This document shows positions 1-6,133 of a stretch of DNA of 6,133 nt, one piece after another (position 1 is the first letter of the stretch; every line of letters begins with the position of its first letter). The DNA is from Actinomycetota bacterium (GTDB lineage Bacteria; Actinomycetota; Thermoleophilia; Gaiellales; Gaiellaceae), in contig VAXY01000149.1 of assembly GCA_005885085.1 (NCBI GenBank), forward strand, positions 614 to 6,746, read 5' to 3'. The position numbers and the translations under genes were made by a program. The notes under the pieces were generated by a model that worked only from the letters and a program-made list of their open reading frames with translations, made no database searches and was not told the DNA's origin.

Positions 1-2960
1 TAGATTCCGCCGTCTGCGACGATCTTGATCGCTTTGGCTAGCTCCGCGAGCGGGGCGCTCTTGAGTACCACTCCCTGTGCTCCCGCTGCCAGCGCGTCCG
101 CAACGAGTTCGCGTTCGGTATGGCCGGTGTAGAGGAGAAGGCGCGTGGCAGGGCTGGTTTCGCGAAGCTGTTTGGCCACCTCGATAGCTCCCGGCCCCGG
201 CATGTGTATGTCGATCAGGGCCACGTCGGGGATGTGTTTCTTGACGTGTTCGATTGCTTCACGCGCATCGGTCGCCTGGGCCACCACTCGAACGTGAGCC
301 TCGCCGAGAACGCGACAGACAGCGTCGCGGACGGAGGGGTGGTCGTCGGCGACCACGCAGGTGAGGCGGGTCGCGGCGCTGGGGTCTTCGTCCGGCACTG
401 GGGCAACCGCGGCGATCGCCAATTCCAGTTCTGCAGCAGTGAATGGCTTCTGAAGAAAGAGTCCGGCGCCTGTTTTGTCGCCTGCGTTGGCGGCTTGGTC
501 GCCTGGATAGCCCGACATGTAGACAATCGTTGTTTCCGGATGGATGAGGGTCGCGCGGCGGGCGAGTTCGCGGCCGCCGATTCCCGGCATCACCATGTCG
601 GTGAGGAGTAGGTCGATCGGCGCTTGCTGCTGTTCCAGGAGCTGGAGTGCGTGCTCACCGTCGCCGGCGCTCAGGACGGCGAAGCCGAACTGCTCGAGCA
701 GTTCGGCGCACACGTTCCGGACCACGGTTTCGTCGTCGACGACGAGCGCTCGGCCTCTGGGCGCTGGCTCGGTGTGTGTCCGCTCCGCAGCTTCTGCTGG
801 AGCTATTGATTCGGCGGAAGCGGGGAGCGCGATGGTCATTGTCGTGCCTCGACCGGGCTCGCTCTCGACGGCGAGGAAGCCGCCACCTTGGCGAACAATC
901 CCGTAGACGGTCGAAAGGCCGAGCCCGGTCCCCTGGCCCACCTCTTTGGTGGTGAAGAACGGCTCGAAGATGCGGGAACACGTCTGCTCGTCGATGCCGG
1001 CGCCGGTGTCGGCGACCGCGATTCTGAGGTAGCGGCCCGGCTCGACACTCTCAGCGCTCGCCGCGAGTTCGTCGAGCTCGGTCGCAGTGGTGGAGATGGT
1101 GATCGTCCCGGGCCCGGCGATCGCGTCGCGGGCGTTGAGTACGAGGTTGACGAGCACCTGTTCGACCTGGGCCGGGTCGGCGACCGCGGCGGGGAGTTTT
1201 GTGTCGACCTCCGTCACCAGCTCGATGCGTGCGTCGATCAGCGGCCGGAGCAAGCGGACACTCGCCGCGACCACCTCGTTCAGGTCGATGCTCCGCTGTT
1301 GCAGCACCTGCTTGCGTCCGAAGGCGAGCAGCTGCCGGGTGAGCGCGGCAGCCCGCTCCGACGAGCCGGTGATCTGCTCGACGTCGCGCCGAAGCGGGCT
1401 CTCCGGCGCAAGCTTTTCCAGGAGTAGCGCGCTGTGGCCGTTGATTGCCATCAGCATGTTGTTGAATTCGTGCGCGACGCCGCCGGCGAGCTGGCCGATC
1501 GCCTCCAGCTTCTGCGCGTGCAGCAAGTCGGCTTCGAGACGGTCGCGTTCCTCTTCCGCGCTCTTTTGTTCGGTGATGTCGAGCAGGTAGCCCTCGACCC
1601 TGGTCGGTTGGCCGCTTGCGTCGCGGATGAGATAGGTCTCGTCCTGCACCCAGACGATCTCTCCGTCGGGGCGCACGTACCGGTATTCACCGCGGAAAGG
1701 AATCCCGCTCGTGCGCACTTCCTTCGCGGCCGTGAGTACTCGCTCGAGATCGTCGGGGTGGACGATCTTCTCGAGCAGGCCGGGGTCGCTCTGCCACAGC
1801 TCAGCCGCGTAGCCGAGCATCCGCTCGACCTGCGGGCTTGCGTAGATGTTGGAGTCACGCATGTCGAGCGGGCGGACATACGTCACGAGCGGCAGCTGTT
1901 CGACGAGCGTGCGGTAGCGCTCCTCTGCCTCGCGCAGGCGCCGCTCGTCCGCGCGGCGCTCGGTGATGTCCTGGGCCGTCCCGCGCATGACCGTCGACAC
2001 GCCTTCGGCTCTTATGAGTTCACCTCGTGCCTGCACCCACCGCTCTGATCCGTCTGGACGCAGGATCCGGTGCTCGAACGTGAACGGCTCGCCTCGCTCC
2101 TGCGCGCGCCTGACCTGTTCCTTCACATGCTTCCTGTCTTCCGGATGGACACGTTCGAGCAAGGCCTCGTAGCTGAGCTCGAACGAGCCGGGCTCGAGCC
2201 CGTAGATCCGGTACAGCTCGTCCGACCAGATGACGTTGTTCTCGGCGATGCGCCATTCCCAAGAACCGAGCTGGGCGAGCGTCTGCGCCTCTGCCAGCCG
2301 CGCCTCGCTCTCCCTCAGCGCCTGCTCGGCACGTTTGCGCGAGCTGATTTCATGCACCATCACCGCACCGCCCCAGACCTCACCGGACTGTTCGTCAGCG
2401 ACAGGAACAACGCGCACCAGATACGTGCGACGACCCCACGAGTACTCGAACGTGCTCTGCTCGCCGGCGAGCGCGGCCCGGTAGCGGGGTTCGATCACGG
2501 CGCAGACCTCCGGCGGAAAGACCTCCCAGATCGTCCGCCCCTCCATCAACGCACTGGACAAGCCGACGCCGGCCAGTCCCATCCCGTCCGCGACGAGATG
2601 GCGCAGGTCGCGATCGAAGAGCACGATCGCCCCGTCCGGGAAGCTGCGCGCGAGCGTTCGGTGCTGCTCGCTGCTGCGGCGGAGCGCCTCCTCCACCCGT
2701 CGCCGGTCGGCGTCGACGCGGTCGAGCGAGCCCGCCGTCCACAGAAGCAGCGCTGTCGCGCCGACGACGCTAAAGATGATCATCAGCGCAACGCCGAACG
2801 TGACGCCGAACAGCCCGCCCCGCTCGCCAGCAAGGCGCAGCAGACCGACCAGGACCGGCAGGCCGATCGTGGCTGGGGCGAGCCGGCGCACCAAATGCGC
2901 GCCAGCGGAGCCGCCGGCAACGAGCGAAACGAGGCGGCGGCTCTTGCCGAGGCGGCTCAT
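1..2960 (-). CDS. Membrane hybrid sensor histidine kinase, PAS-PAS-PAS-HisKA-HATPase-REC-REC (3' end outside window)
   Basis: Predicted sensor kinase that autophosphorylates a histidine and passes phosphate to its own receivers. At least 986 residues are visible with no stop. Two hydrophobic segments (about 28-44 and 50-76) anchor it, followed by a charged linker. PAS domains lie at about 97-207, 222-335 and 346-465; the second and third end in DITER and DITEQ. The H-box GGVAHEFNN carries phospho-acceptor His497. The ATPase domain has an N-box (Asn605, Asn609), G1 DTGAGI (Asp651), F-box EPFFTTK and G2 GQGTGLGLS (675-683). Receiver 1 (about 737-855) has the acidic pair near 742, phospho-site Asp788 in LTDMVMPG and Lys838. 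Receiver 2 (from about 866) has Asp917 in LIDIHMPG and Lys967. ATG 2960 is the only usual start codon after the in-frame stop at 3003-3005. The motifs make the kinase assignment secure; the stimulus is unknown. Confidence 0.95.
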   Translation of the reverse strand, partial: MSRLGKSRRLVSLVAGGSAGAHLVRRLAPATIGLPVLVGLLRLAGERGGLFGVTFGVALMIIFSVVGATALLLWTAGSLDRVDADRRRVEEALRRSSEQHRTLARSFPDGAIVLFDRDLRHLVADGMGLAGVGLSSALMEGRTIWEVFPPEVCAVIEPRYRAALAGEQSTFEYSWGRRTYLVRVVPVADEQSGEVWGGAVMVHEISSRKRAEQALRESEARLAEAQTLAQLGSWEWRIAENNVIWSDELYRIYGLEPGSFELSYEALLERVHPEDRKHVKEQVRRAQERGEPFTFEHRILRPDGSERWVQARGELIRAEGVSTVMRGTAQDITERRADERRLREAEERYRTLVEQLPLVTYVRPLDMRDSNIYASPQVERMLGYAAELWQSDPGLLEKIVHPDDLERVLTAAKEVRTSGIPFRGEYRYVRPDGEIVWVQDETYLIRDASGQPTRVEGYLLDITEQKSAEEERDRLEADLLHAQKLEAIGQLAGGVAHEFNNMLMAINGHSALLLEKLAPESPLRRDVEQITGSSERAAALTRQLLAFGRKQVLQQRSIDLNEVVAASVRLLRPLIDARIELVTEVDTKLPAAVADPAQVEQVLVNLVLNARDAIAGPGTITISTTATELDELAASAESVEPGRYLRIAVADTGAGIDEQTCSRIFEPFFTTKEVGQGTGLGLSTVYGIVRQGGGFLAVESEPGRGTTMTIALPASAESIAPAEAAERTHTEPAPRGRALVVDDETVVRNVCAELLEQFGFAVLSAGDGEHALQLLEQQQAPIDLLLTDMVMPGIGGRELARRATLIHPETTIVYMSGYPGDQAANAGDKTGAGLFLQKPFTAAELELAIAAVAPVPDEDPSAATRLTCVVADDHPSVRDAVCRVLGEAHVRVVAQATDAREAIEHVKKHIPDVALIDIHMPGPGAIEVAKQLRETSPATRLLLYTGHTERELVADALAAGAQGVVLKSAPLAELAKAIKIVADGGI

Positions 2961-2979
2961 CGTGCCGTTGTCGGCAGAT

Positions 2980-2988
2980 CCTCCCTTT
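2980..2988 (-). promoter_or_regulatory. Possible ribosome binding site of the kinase, distant from its ATG
   Basis: On the minus strand this reads AAAGGGAGG, a good Shine-Dalgarno core. It lies 19 bases upstream of ATG 2960, well beyond the usual 5-10. No ATG, GTG or TTG lies in frame between the stop at 3003-3005 and 2960, so no better-spaced start exists. Either the intervening bases fold, or the match is fortuitous and initiation is weak. Confidence 0.35.
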
Positions 2989-3001
2989 CCCTGAAGGCCC
3001 A

Positions 3002-3021
3002 GCTACCGCAATTCCGGTAGC
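3002..3021. repeat. Perfect 7-bp inverted repeat GCTACCG-n6-CGGTAGC
   Basis: GCTACCG at 3002-3008 and CGGTAGC at 3015-3021 are exact reverse complements around CAATTC. It lies 42 bases upstream of the kinase ATG. It could be an operator for a dimeric regulator or a hairpin in the kinase leader. It also contains the in-frame stop that bounds the kinase frame. Confidence 0.45.
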
Positions 3022-3032
3022 CGCGCAGCGTT

Positions 3033-3044
3033 CCGCGGCCGCGG
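3033..3044. repeat. 12-bp perfect palindrome, two abutting CCGCGG
   Basis: CCGCGGCCGCGG is its own reverse complement. It is followed at once by a second small dyad, CGGCA-GGGC-TGCCG (3042-3055). In such GC-rich DNA short GC palindromes are common, so a role as operator is only possible. Confidence 0.3.
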
Positions 3045-3060
3045 CAGGGCTGCCGATCTG

Positions 3061-3227
3061 ACACTAGGTAACCCCTTTCTGGGGGCTGGGCTACCCGAAA
3101 CGGCGTACCGACATCCCCCAAAGCAATGAGTTTCGGCCCCGCAAAGCCGAAAGAGCTGGTCACCGAACTCAGGCACGAGTGATTCCCATCCGTCTGGTTG
3201 AAGCAGGCGCTGCCTAAGGAGGCAACT
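3061..3227 (+). promoter_or_regulatory. Probable structured 5' leader of the surface-protein operon
   Basis: No convincing gene lies here. A 7-bp perfect hairpin, TTTCGGC (3131-3137) with GCCGAAA (3146-3152), has loop CCCGCAAA. A competing pairing is possible between GAGTTTCGG (3128-3136) and CCGAACTC (3163-3170), with one bulged T. Upstream, CCCC-TTTCT-GGGG (3072-3084) is nested between GGTA (3068-3071) and TACC (3092-3095). I could not place a -35/-10 pair with confidence. The stretch matches no riboswitch family I can recognise; the mutually exclusive pairings suggest, but do not prove, regulation at RNA level. Confidence 0.35.
3211..3224 (+). promoter_or_regulatory. Strong ribosome binding site (AAGGAGG) inside a small hairpin
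   Basis: AAGGAGG at 3216-3222 lies five bases before GTG 3228, ideal spacing, and this decides the start of the first operon gene. The motif sits in a dyad, TGCCT (3211-3215), loop AAGG, AGGCA (3220-3224), so it could be partly masked in the mRNA. TGCCT could instead pair with AGGCA at 3171-3175, and its GCCT part with AGGC at 3205-3208, which would expose the site. Confidence 0.6.
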
Positions 3228-3731
3228 GTGCGAGCTTTCCGTTTCGCGAGCAAAAGGAAGAAGTTCACCCTCGCCGCGGCTGTGGTCGTCGGCGTGTCGG
3301 TGATCGGTGTGGCGATCGCCGCCTGGACGACCGGCGGCAGCGGCTCCGGTCAGGCGCAGGCTGGCTCGGCTGCGTCGATGACCATCTCGGCTGGCACTCC
3401 GAGCTCCAGTCTCTATCCGACCGCCTCGGCCGATGTCGCGGCCACGATCAGCAACCCGAACCCGTACAAGGTGCACGTCAGCTCGATCTCGCTCGGAGCC
3501 GTCACCGTCGATGCCGGCCACAGCGGTTGCAACACGGCAAGCGTCAGCGTGACGTCACCGCAGGACAACAGCGCCGCCGGTTGGGATGTTCCCGCGAAGA
3601 GCGGCGGTGTCAACGGCAGCCTGGGTGTCGATCTGGCGAACGCGATCTCGATGAGCAACGCGGCGAACGACTCGTGCCAAGGCGCGACGTTCACGGTGGC
3701 GCTGACCGCGACCGGCGCGAGCACGCCGTAA
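3228..3731 (+). CDS. Small exported Ig-like protein with SipW-type-like N-terminus (first operon gene)
   Basis: A 167-residue protein. The GTG start follows AAGGAGG by five bases; an in-frame TTG at 3198 has no such signal. The N-terminus is basic (RFASKRKK), then comes a hydrophobic segment (about 13-32) ending VAIAAW (28-33) and a Gly/Ser/Ala linker. The rest is rich in Ser, Thr, Val and Ala, as in a secreted beta-sandwich. SLYP (61-64), SNPNPYKV (75-82), Cys101 and Cys150 (in DSCQGATF) match the layout of the next gene, and the two cysteines could form a disulfide. The mature part is mildly acidic, with no arginine. The export signal recalls TasA/camelysin-type substrates of SipW-like peptidases, but the body does not let me name a family. 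The strong binding site and first position fit an abundant subunit; that role is inferred. Confidence 0.85.
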   Translation: MRAFRFASKRKKFTLAAAVVVGVSVIGVAIAAWTTGGSGSGQAQAGSAASMTISAGTPSSSLYPTASADVAATISNPNPYKVHVSSISLGAVTVDAGHSGCNTASVSVTSPQDNSAAGWDVPAKSGGVNGSLGVDLANAISMSNAANDSCQGATFTVALTATGASTP

Positions 3732-3738
3732 ACGGGAC

Positions 3739-3765
3739 CGGCGGCAGATTGCTCGTTTGCCGCCG
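3739..3765 (+). repeat. 8-bp perfect GC-rich inverted repeat between the first two operon genes
   Basis: CGGCGGCA (3739-3746) and TGCCGCCG (3758-3765) pair perfectly around an 11-base loop, seven bases after the stop of the first gene and 12 bases before ATG 3778 of the second. No T-run follows, so it is not a classical intrinsic terminator. It may be a processing or 3'-stabilising hairpin that favours the first gene's message, or a brake on the second gene, which lacks a clear ribosome binding site. Confidence 0.5.
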
Positions 3766-3777
3766 CATGGCAGACGG

Positions 3778-4260
3778 ATGGCACTCGGAACGAAGCGATC
3801 GAGCAGGGCTAGGTATCTCGCGCTCCTGGCCCTGCTCGCGTCGTCGGCAACCGCCGCTGTTTTGGGCGCACGAGTGGCTGTCGCGCAGTGGCAGCCCGCG
3901 GCGACGCGGAGCTACGGCAGCGGGCGTGTTCGGATCACGAGCAACGGCGTGCACGGCCTCTACCCCGGCGCCACAAGGGAGCTCGTCTTGACGCTGCACA
4001 ACGGCGACAGGCACCACGACGTACGCATCCGGCGCGTCCATGTTCGCGACATCGCAACTACGAAGCGTGGCTGTGCTCCCTCGCGAGGGAACCTCCGGAT
4101 CCGCCAGTACACGGAACCGCCGCTGAGGATTCCGCCGCGCGGCGCACGCCGGGTGGTCGTGCGGCTGACGATGCCGAACACAGTCGCGGATGCGTGCCAG
4201 CGAGCGGTCTTCAAGCTCCGATACAGCGCACAAACTGCGGCGAACGACCGCCCGCGATGA
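3778..4260 (+). CDS. Small, highly basic exported Ig-like protein, paralogue of the preceding gene
   Basis: A 160-residue protein from ATG 3778. An in-frame TTG at 3757 would add seven residues but falls inside the inverted repeat, and neither start has a strong ribosome binding site. A basic N-terminus (TKRSSRAR) leads to a hydrophobic segment (about 13-31) ending VAVAQW (33-38). The body follows the upstream protein: GLYPGATRELVLTLHNGD (60-77), Cys99, the strand segment LRIPPRGARRVVVRL, then Cys140 in DACQRAVFKLRYS. The LYP motif, the cysteine pair and the ending DxCQxAxF are shared, so I call them paralogues. The mature part has about 22 arginines against about seven acidic residues, opposite to its neighbour. 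Its stop overlaps the next start as ATGA, implying translational coupling. A minor subunit, anchor or assembly factor is a guess. Confidence 0.82.
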   Translation: MALGTKRSSRARYLALLALLASSATAAVLGARVAVAQWQPAATRSYGSGRVRITSNGVHGLYPGATRELVLTLHNGDRHHDVRIRRVHVRDIATTKRGCAPSRGNLRIRQYTEPPLRIPPRGARRVVVRLTMPNTVADACQRAVFKLRYSAQTAANDRPR

Positions 4261-6133
4261 ACCTTCCGTCGCTCTTCTCCGGCGGGCGGCTCGCGCTGGC
4301 GATCGCCGCCGTTGCGGCCGCGACAACCGCGGTCGCCTACGCCTACTGGACGACGACCGCCACAGCGGGCAGCAAGGGAGCAGCCGCTGCCGCGACCGTC
4401 AACCAGGGCGCAACACCAAGCGTGAGCGTGACCGCGATCGGTCGAGAGGTCAGCCTCAGCTGGGGCGCATCAACGCTCTCGAACGGCGCGCCCGTCAGCG
4501 CCTACCTCATCAACCGCTACCCCTCCGGCGGCGGAGCCGCAACGATCAGCCCGATCGGCACCTGTAGCGGCACCGTCGCCGCGACCAACTGCAGCGAGGA
4601 CGACGTCCCTCCCGGAACCTGGGCGTACACAGTCACGCCGATCGTCGGCAGCTGGCGCGGCACCCAAAGCTCGAGCAGCGGTGTCACGACGATCGGGGCG
4701 GCGACCCTGACCGTGAACGGATCGCCGTTCGGCAACGCCGCCTTCACGCCCGCAACCGCCAACGCGACCGGCGCGATCTCAGGCTTCTCCGGAGTCGGCA
4801 GCGGCGGCCACGGCGAGAACGTCGCCTACCGGCTCGACAGCAGCACCGCTCTGACCGGCTCGCCAACTTTCGTCGGCACGAACGGCACCGCGACAATCAC
4901 GTCGCTCGCGATCCCCAAGAACGCCGGCGACGGCGCACACACGATCTACACGCTCGGCGACGCCGCCTACAACCCCTCCCAGGCAAGCGCAGCGATCGTC
5001 ATCGACACCGCCGCACCCTCCGCGAGCGCACAGCTCTCTCCCACCGCAAACGCCGCCGGCTGGAACAACACCTCGCCGGTCAGCGTCGCGCTCAGCGCCA
5101 ACGACGGCAGCGGCTCCGGAATCGATCAGATCAAGTACACAACCGACGGCTCCGACCCGACGACCTCCGGCACCGCCCAGGTCTACACCGGCACACCGTT
5201 CAACATCTCCACGCAAGGAACGACCACGGTCAAGTACTACGCCTCAGACGTGGCCGGGAACGCGTCCGCCGTGCAGACACAGCTGGTCACGATCGACACC
5301 ACCCCGCCAAGCAACGGTCTCTCGCTCACCAACGTCGGCGGCGGCCTCTACCCAACCACCGGCCCCCTGAGCGACGGAACGACCGTCTACTACCGCGGTG
5401 TCGCCGCCGGCTCGTTCACGGTCAGAAACGCGGTCGCCGACGCGCTCTCAGGGCCCGCCTCAAGCGCGAGCAGCCCGCTCGCCGGCAGCGCGACCGGCTG
5501 GTCACACACCTCCTCGCTCGTGACGACTCCCTCGGGTGGTCCTTACGTCTCCAACTCGTTCAACTGGAGCGCCAGAGACGGTCACCGGCCGCGACGTCGC
5601 CGACAACTTCGCCAGCAGTTCCCTCAACTTCGTCAACGACTCCACACCGCCGGGGGGCGGCTCCGTCGACGCGAGCGGGCTCGGCGGCAGCGGCGGTCGC
5701 TACTCGAGCTCGACCACGCTCAGCATCGCCTTCAGCAAGGGCAGCGACTCCGGCTCCGGCCTCGCCACCTCGGGAGCGCAGCTGCTGCGCGCCTCGGCCG
5801 CGCTTTCGTCTGCCGATGGGACGAGCAACGGCAGCTGCGGCGCGTACGGAAGCTTCGCCCAAGTCGGCGCGAACGATCCCAGCTCGCCGTTCGCCGACAA
5901 CGCGGCAGACGGTATCGCGAGCGGTCGCTGCTACCAGTACGAGTACGTCGTCTCTGACAAGGTCGGCAACAGCACCACCTACACAAGCCCCGACATCAAG
6001 GTGGACACGAGCGGCCCGTCGGCGCCGTCGGTGTCGCTGTCGAGTGCGAGCGGCAACACCTTCATCAGCGGCACAACCGTCTACATCAACGCGCAGGCCG
6101 GCAAGTCGGGCAGCTTCCAAACCAGCGCCACCA
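4257..6133 (+). CDS. Large multi-domain Ig/FN3-like surface protein, frame broken near 5574, 3' end outside window
   Basis: The start is ATG 4257, in the ATGA overlap with the preceding stop; the open frame upstream to 3888 only shadows that gene. A hydrophobic segment (about 11-29) ends VAYAYW (26-31), followed by an Ala/Gly linker. Next come an FN3-like domain (about 52-148, with Cys103 and Cys112), an Ig-like domain ending VIDTAAP (about 149-253), and a domain with YTTDGSDPT and VKYYASDVAGN, recalling the chitobiase C-terminal type, ending DTTPP (about 254-351). Alternating long repeats follow. Frame holds to Ala439 (5571-5573). Homologous-looking sequence then resumes one base later at GAG 5575 (ETVTGRDVADNF) and stays open to the window end. 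Read literally the frame ends in an Arg-rich nonsense tail at TGA 5955-5957. No catalytic motif is seen; a cell-surface or extracellular structural or adhesive role is likely. Confidence 0.85.
5307..5652 (+). repeat. Ig-like repeat unit type A, first copy (spans the frame break)
   Basis: The unit begins after DTTPP and ends at VNDSTPP. Its opening, with GTTVYYRGVAAGSFTV, is matched by the segment starting at 6019 (GTTVYINAQAGKSGSFQT). The sister segment has the same order: an SLS-type strand, a short loop, G-T-T-V-Y, then G-S-F. The reading-frame change lies inside this copy. Confidence 0.6.
5575..5577 (+). other. Site where the correct reading frame resumes (frameshift)
   Basis: Frame 4257 reads sensibly through SNSFNWSA (to 5573), then gives RDGHRPRRRRQLRQQ. 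The frame one base later reads ETVTGRDVADNFASSSLN from 5575, then VNDSTPP and a run of typical Ig-like strands without a stop to 6133. The base A at 5574 is left over. From what I recall of such repeats, a short loop is expected between W-x-A and ETVTG, so a deletion of 3n+2 bases there fits as well as a one-base insertion. Confidence 0.85.
5653..6018 (+). repeat. Ig-like repeat unit type B, one copy
   Basis: Read in the resumed frame, the unit starts GGGSVDASG and ends VDTSGP. It holds a cysteine pair, one in SCGAYGSF and one in GRCYQYEY, and the strand VVSDKVGNSTTY before the closing VDTSGP. Units ending in a D-T-x-x-P hinge match the preceding domains (DTAAP, DTTPP), pointing to tandem beta-sandwich modules. 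Confidence 0.6.
6019..6133 (+). repeat. Ig-like repeat unit type A, second copy (cut by window edge)
   Basis: It opens SAPSVSLSSASGN and continues TTVYINAQAG and SGSFQT, aligning with the start of the copy at 5307. The array therefore appears to alternate A-B-A, and probably continues beyond the edge. Confidence 0.5.

Noticed and set aside
888..2048. Plus-strand frames of 179 residues (888-1427) and 204 residues (1434-2048)
   Set aside because: Both mirror the HisKA/HATPase and PAS coding of the minus strand and show no independent motif or ribosome binding site.
2070..3020. 316-residue plus-strand open frame
   Set aside because: It is antisense to the kinase frame, whose domain motifs are unmistakable. 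Its own translation is rich in Arg, Ala and Gln without a recognisable domain, as GC-rich shadows are.
3052..3059. GCCGATCT as a -10 box for a sigma-28/WhiG-type promoter
   Set aside because: No TAAA-like -35 lies 15 bases upstream (CCGC is found), and one half-match carries no weight.
3065..3100. Minus-strand GGTAGC...GGGGTTACC resembling the 3' part of a GEMM riboswitch
   Set aside because: The two boxes are separated by an extra 14 or so bases, and no 5' half of the aptamer lies upstream on that strand.
3128..3170. Cyclic di-GMP-I (GEMM) riboswitch, suggested by GCAAAGCC and GGTCACCGA
   Set aside because: The stem-loop expected between GGCAAACC-like and GCAAAGCC-like boxes is missing (only eight loop bases), as is the second helix with its receptor.
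3003..3521. Minus-strand frame of 172 residues across the intergenic region
   Set aside because: It is antisense to the first exported protein and has no recognisable domain; the plus-strand gene has a strong ribosome binding site and signal segment.
3888..4256. Upstream extension of the large Ig-like frame
   Set aside because: It overlaps the second small gene in another frame, has no signal peptide of its own and is Arg-rich. The signal segment begins at ATG 4257.
5560..6120. 186-residue minus-strand frame
   Set aside because: It is antisense to the repeat region of the large surface protein in its resumed frame and shows no domain.

Overview
The window is GC-rich and coding-dense, and looks chromosomal. 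The base composition, a PAS-rich hybrid histidine kinase and a set of secreted Ig-like proteins with aromatic-tagged export signals suggest a high-GC actinobacterium, possibly of the Thermoleophilia (Solirubrobacter/Conexibacter-like) type. This placement rests on gene style only. No rRNA, tRNA, CRISPR array, insertion sequence or prophage gene is visible.

Left half (1-2960, minus strand): one very long open frame that runs off the left edge. It encodes a membrane hybrid sensor kinase with two membrane helices, three PAS domains, a HisKA/HATPase core, a receiver, and a second receiver of NarL/FixJ style. The long plus-strand frames over this region are shadows.

Middle (2961-3227): a divergent 267-base intergenic region with several perfect inverted repeats. 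Its right part should be the untranslated leader of the plus-strand operon. It holds alternative pairings that include a small hairpin burying the ribosome binding site.

Right half (3228-6133, plus strand): three genes in one apparent operon. The first (GTG 3228) and second (ATG 3778) encode small exported proteins of the same beta-sandwich type with a matching cysteine pair. The second overlaps the third by ATGA. The third starts a large multi-domain Ig/FN3-like surface protein that continues past the right edge. All three carry an N-terminal hydrophobic segment ending in the same V-A-x-A-x-W motif, so they are probably exported and processed together and may assemble into one surface structure. 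The large gene has a clear reading-frame break at about 5574, which is either a real mutation or an assembly error.

Taken together, this is a sensor kinase facing a surface-protein operon across a shared control region. Regulation of the operon by the kinase is an inference from position only.
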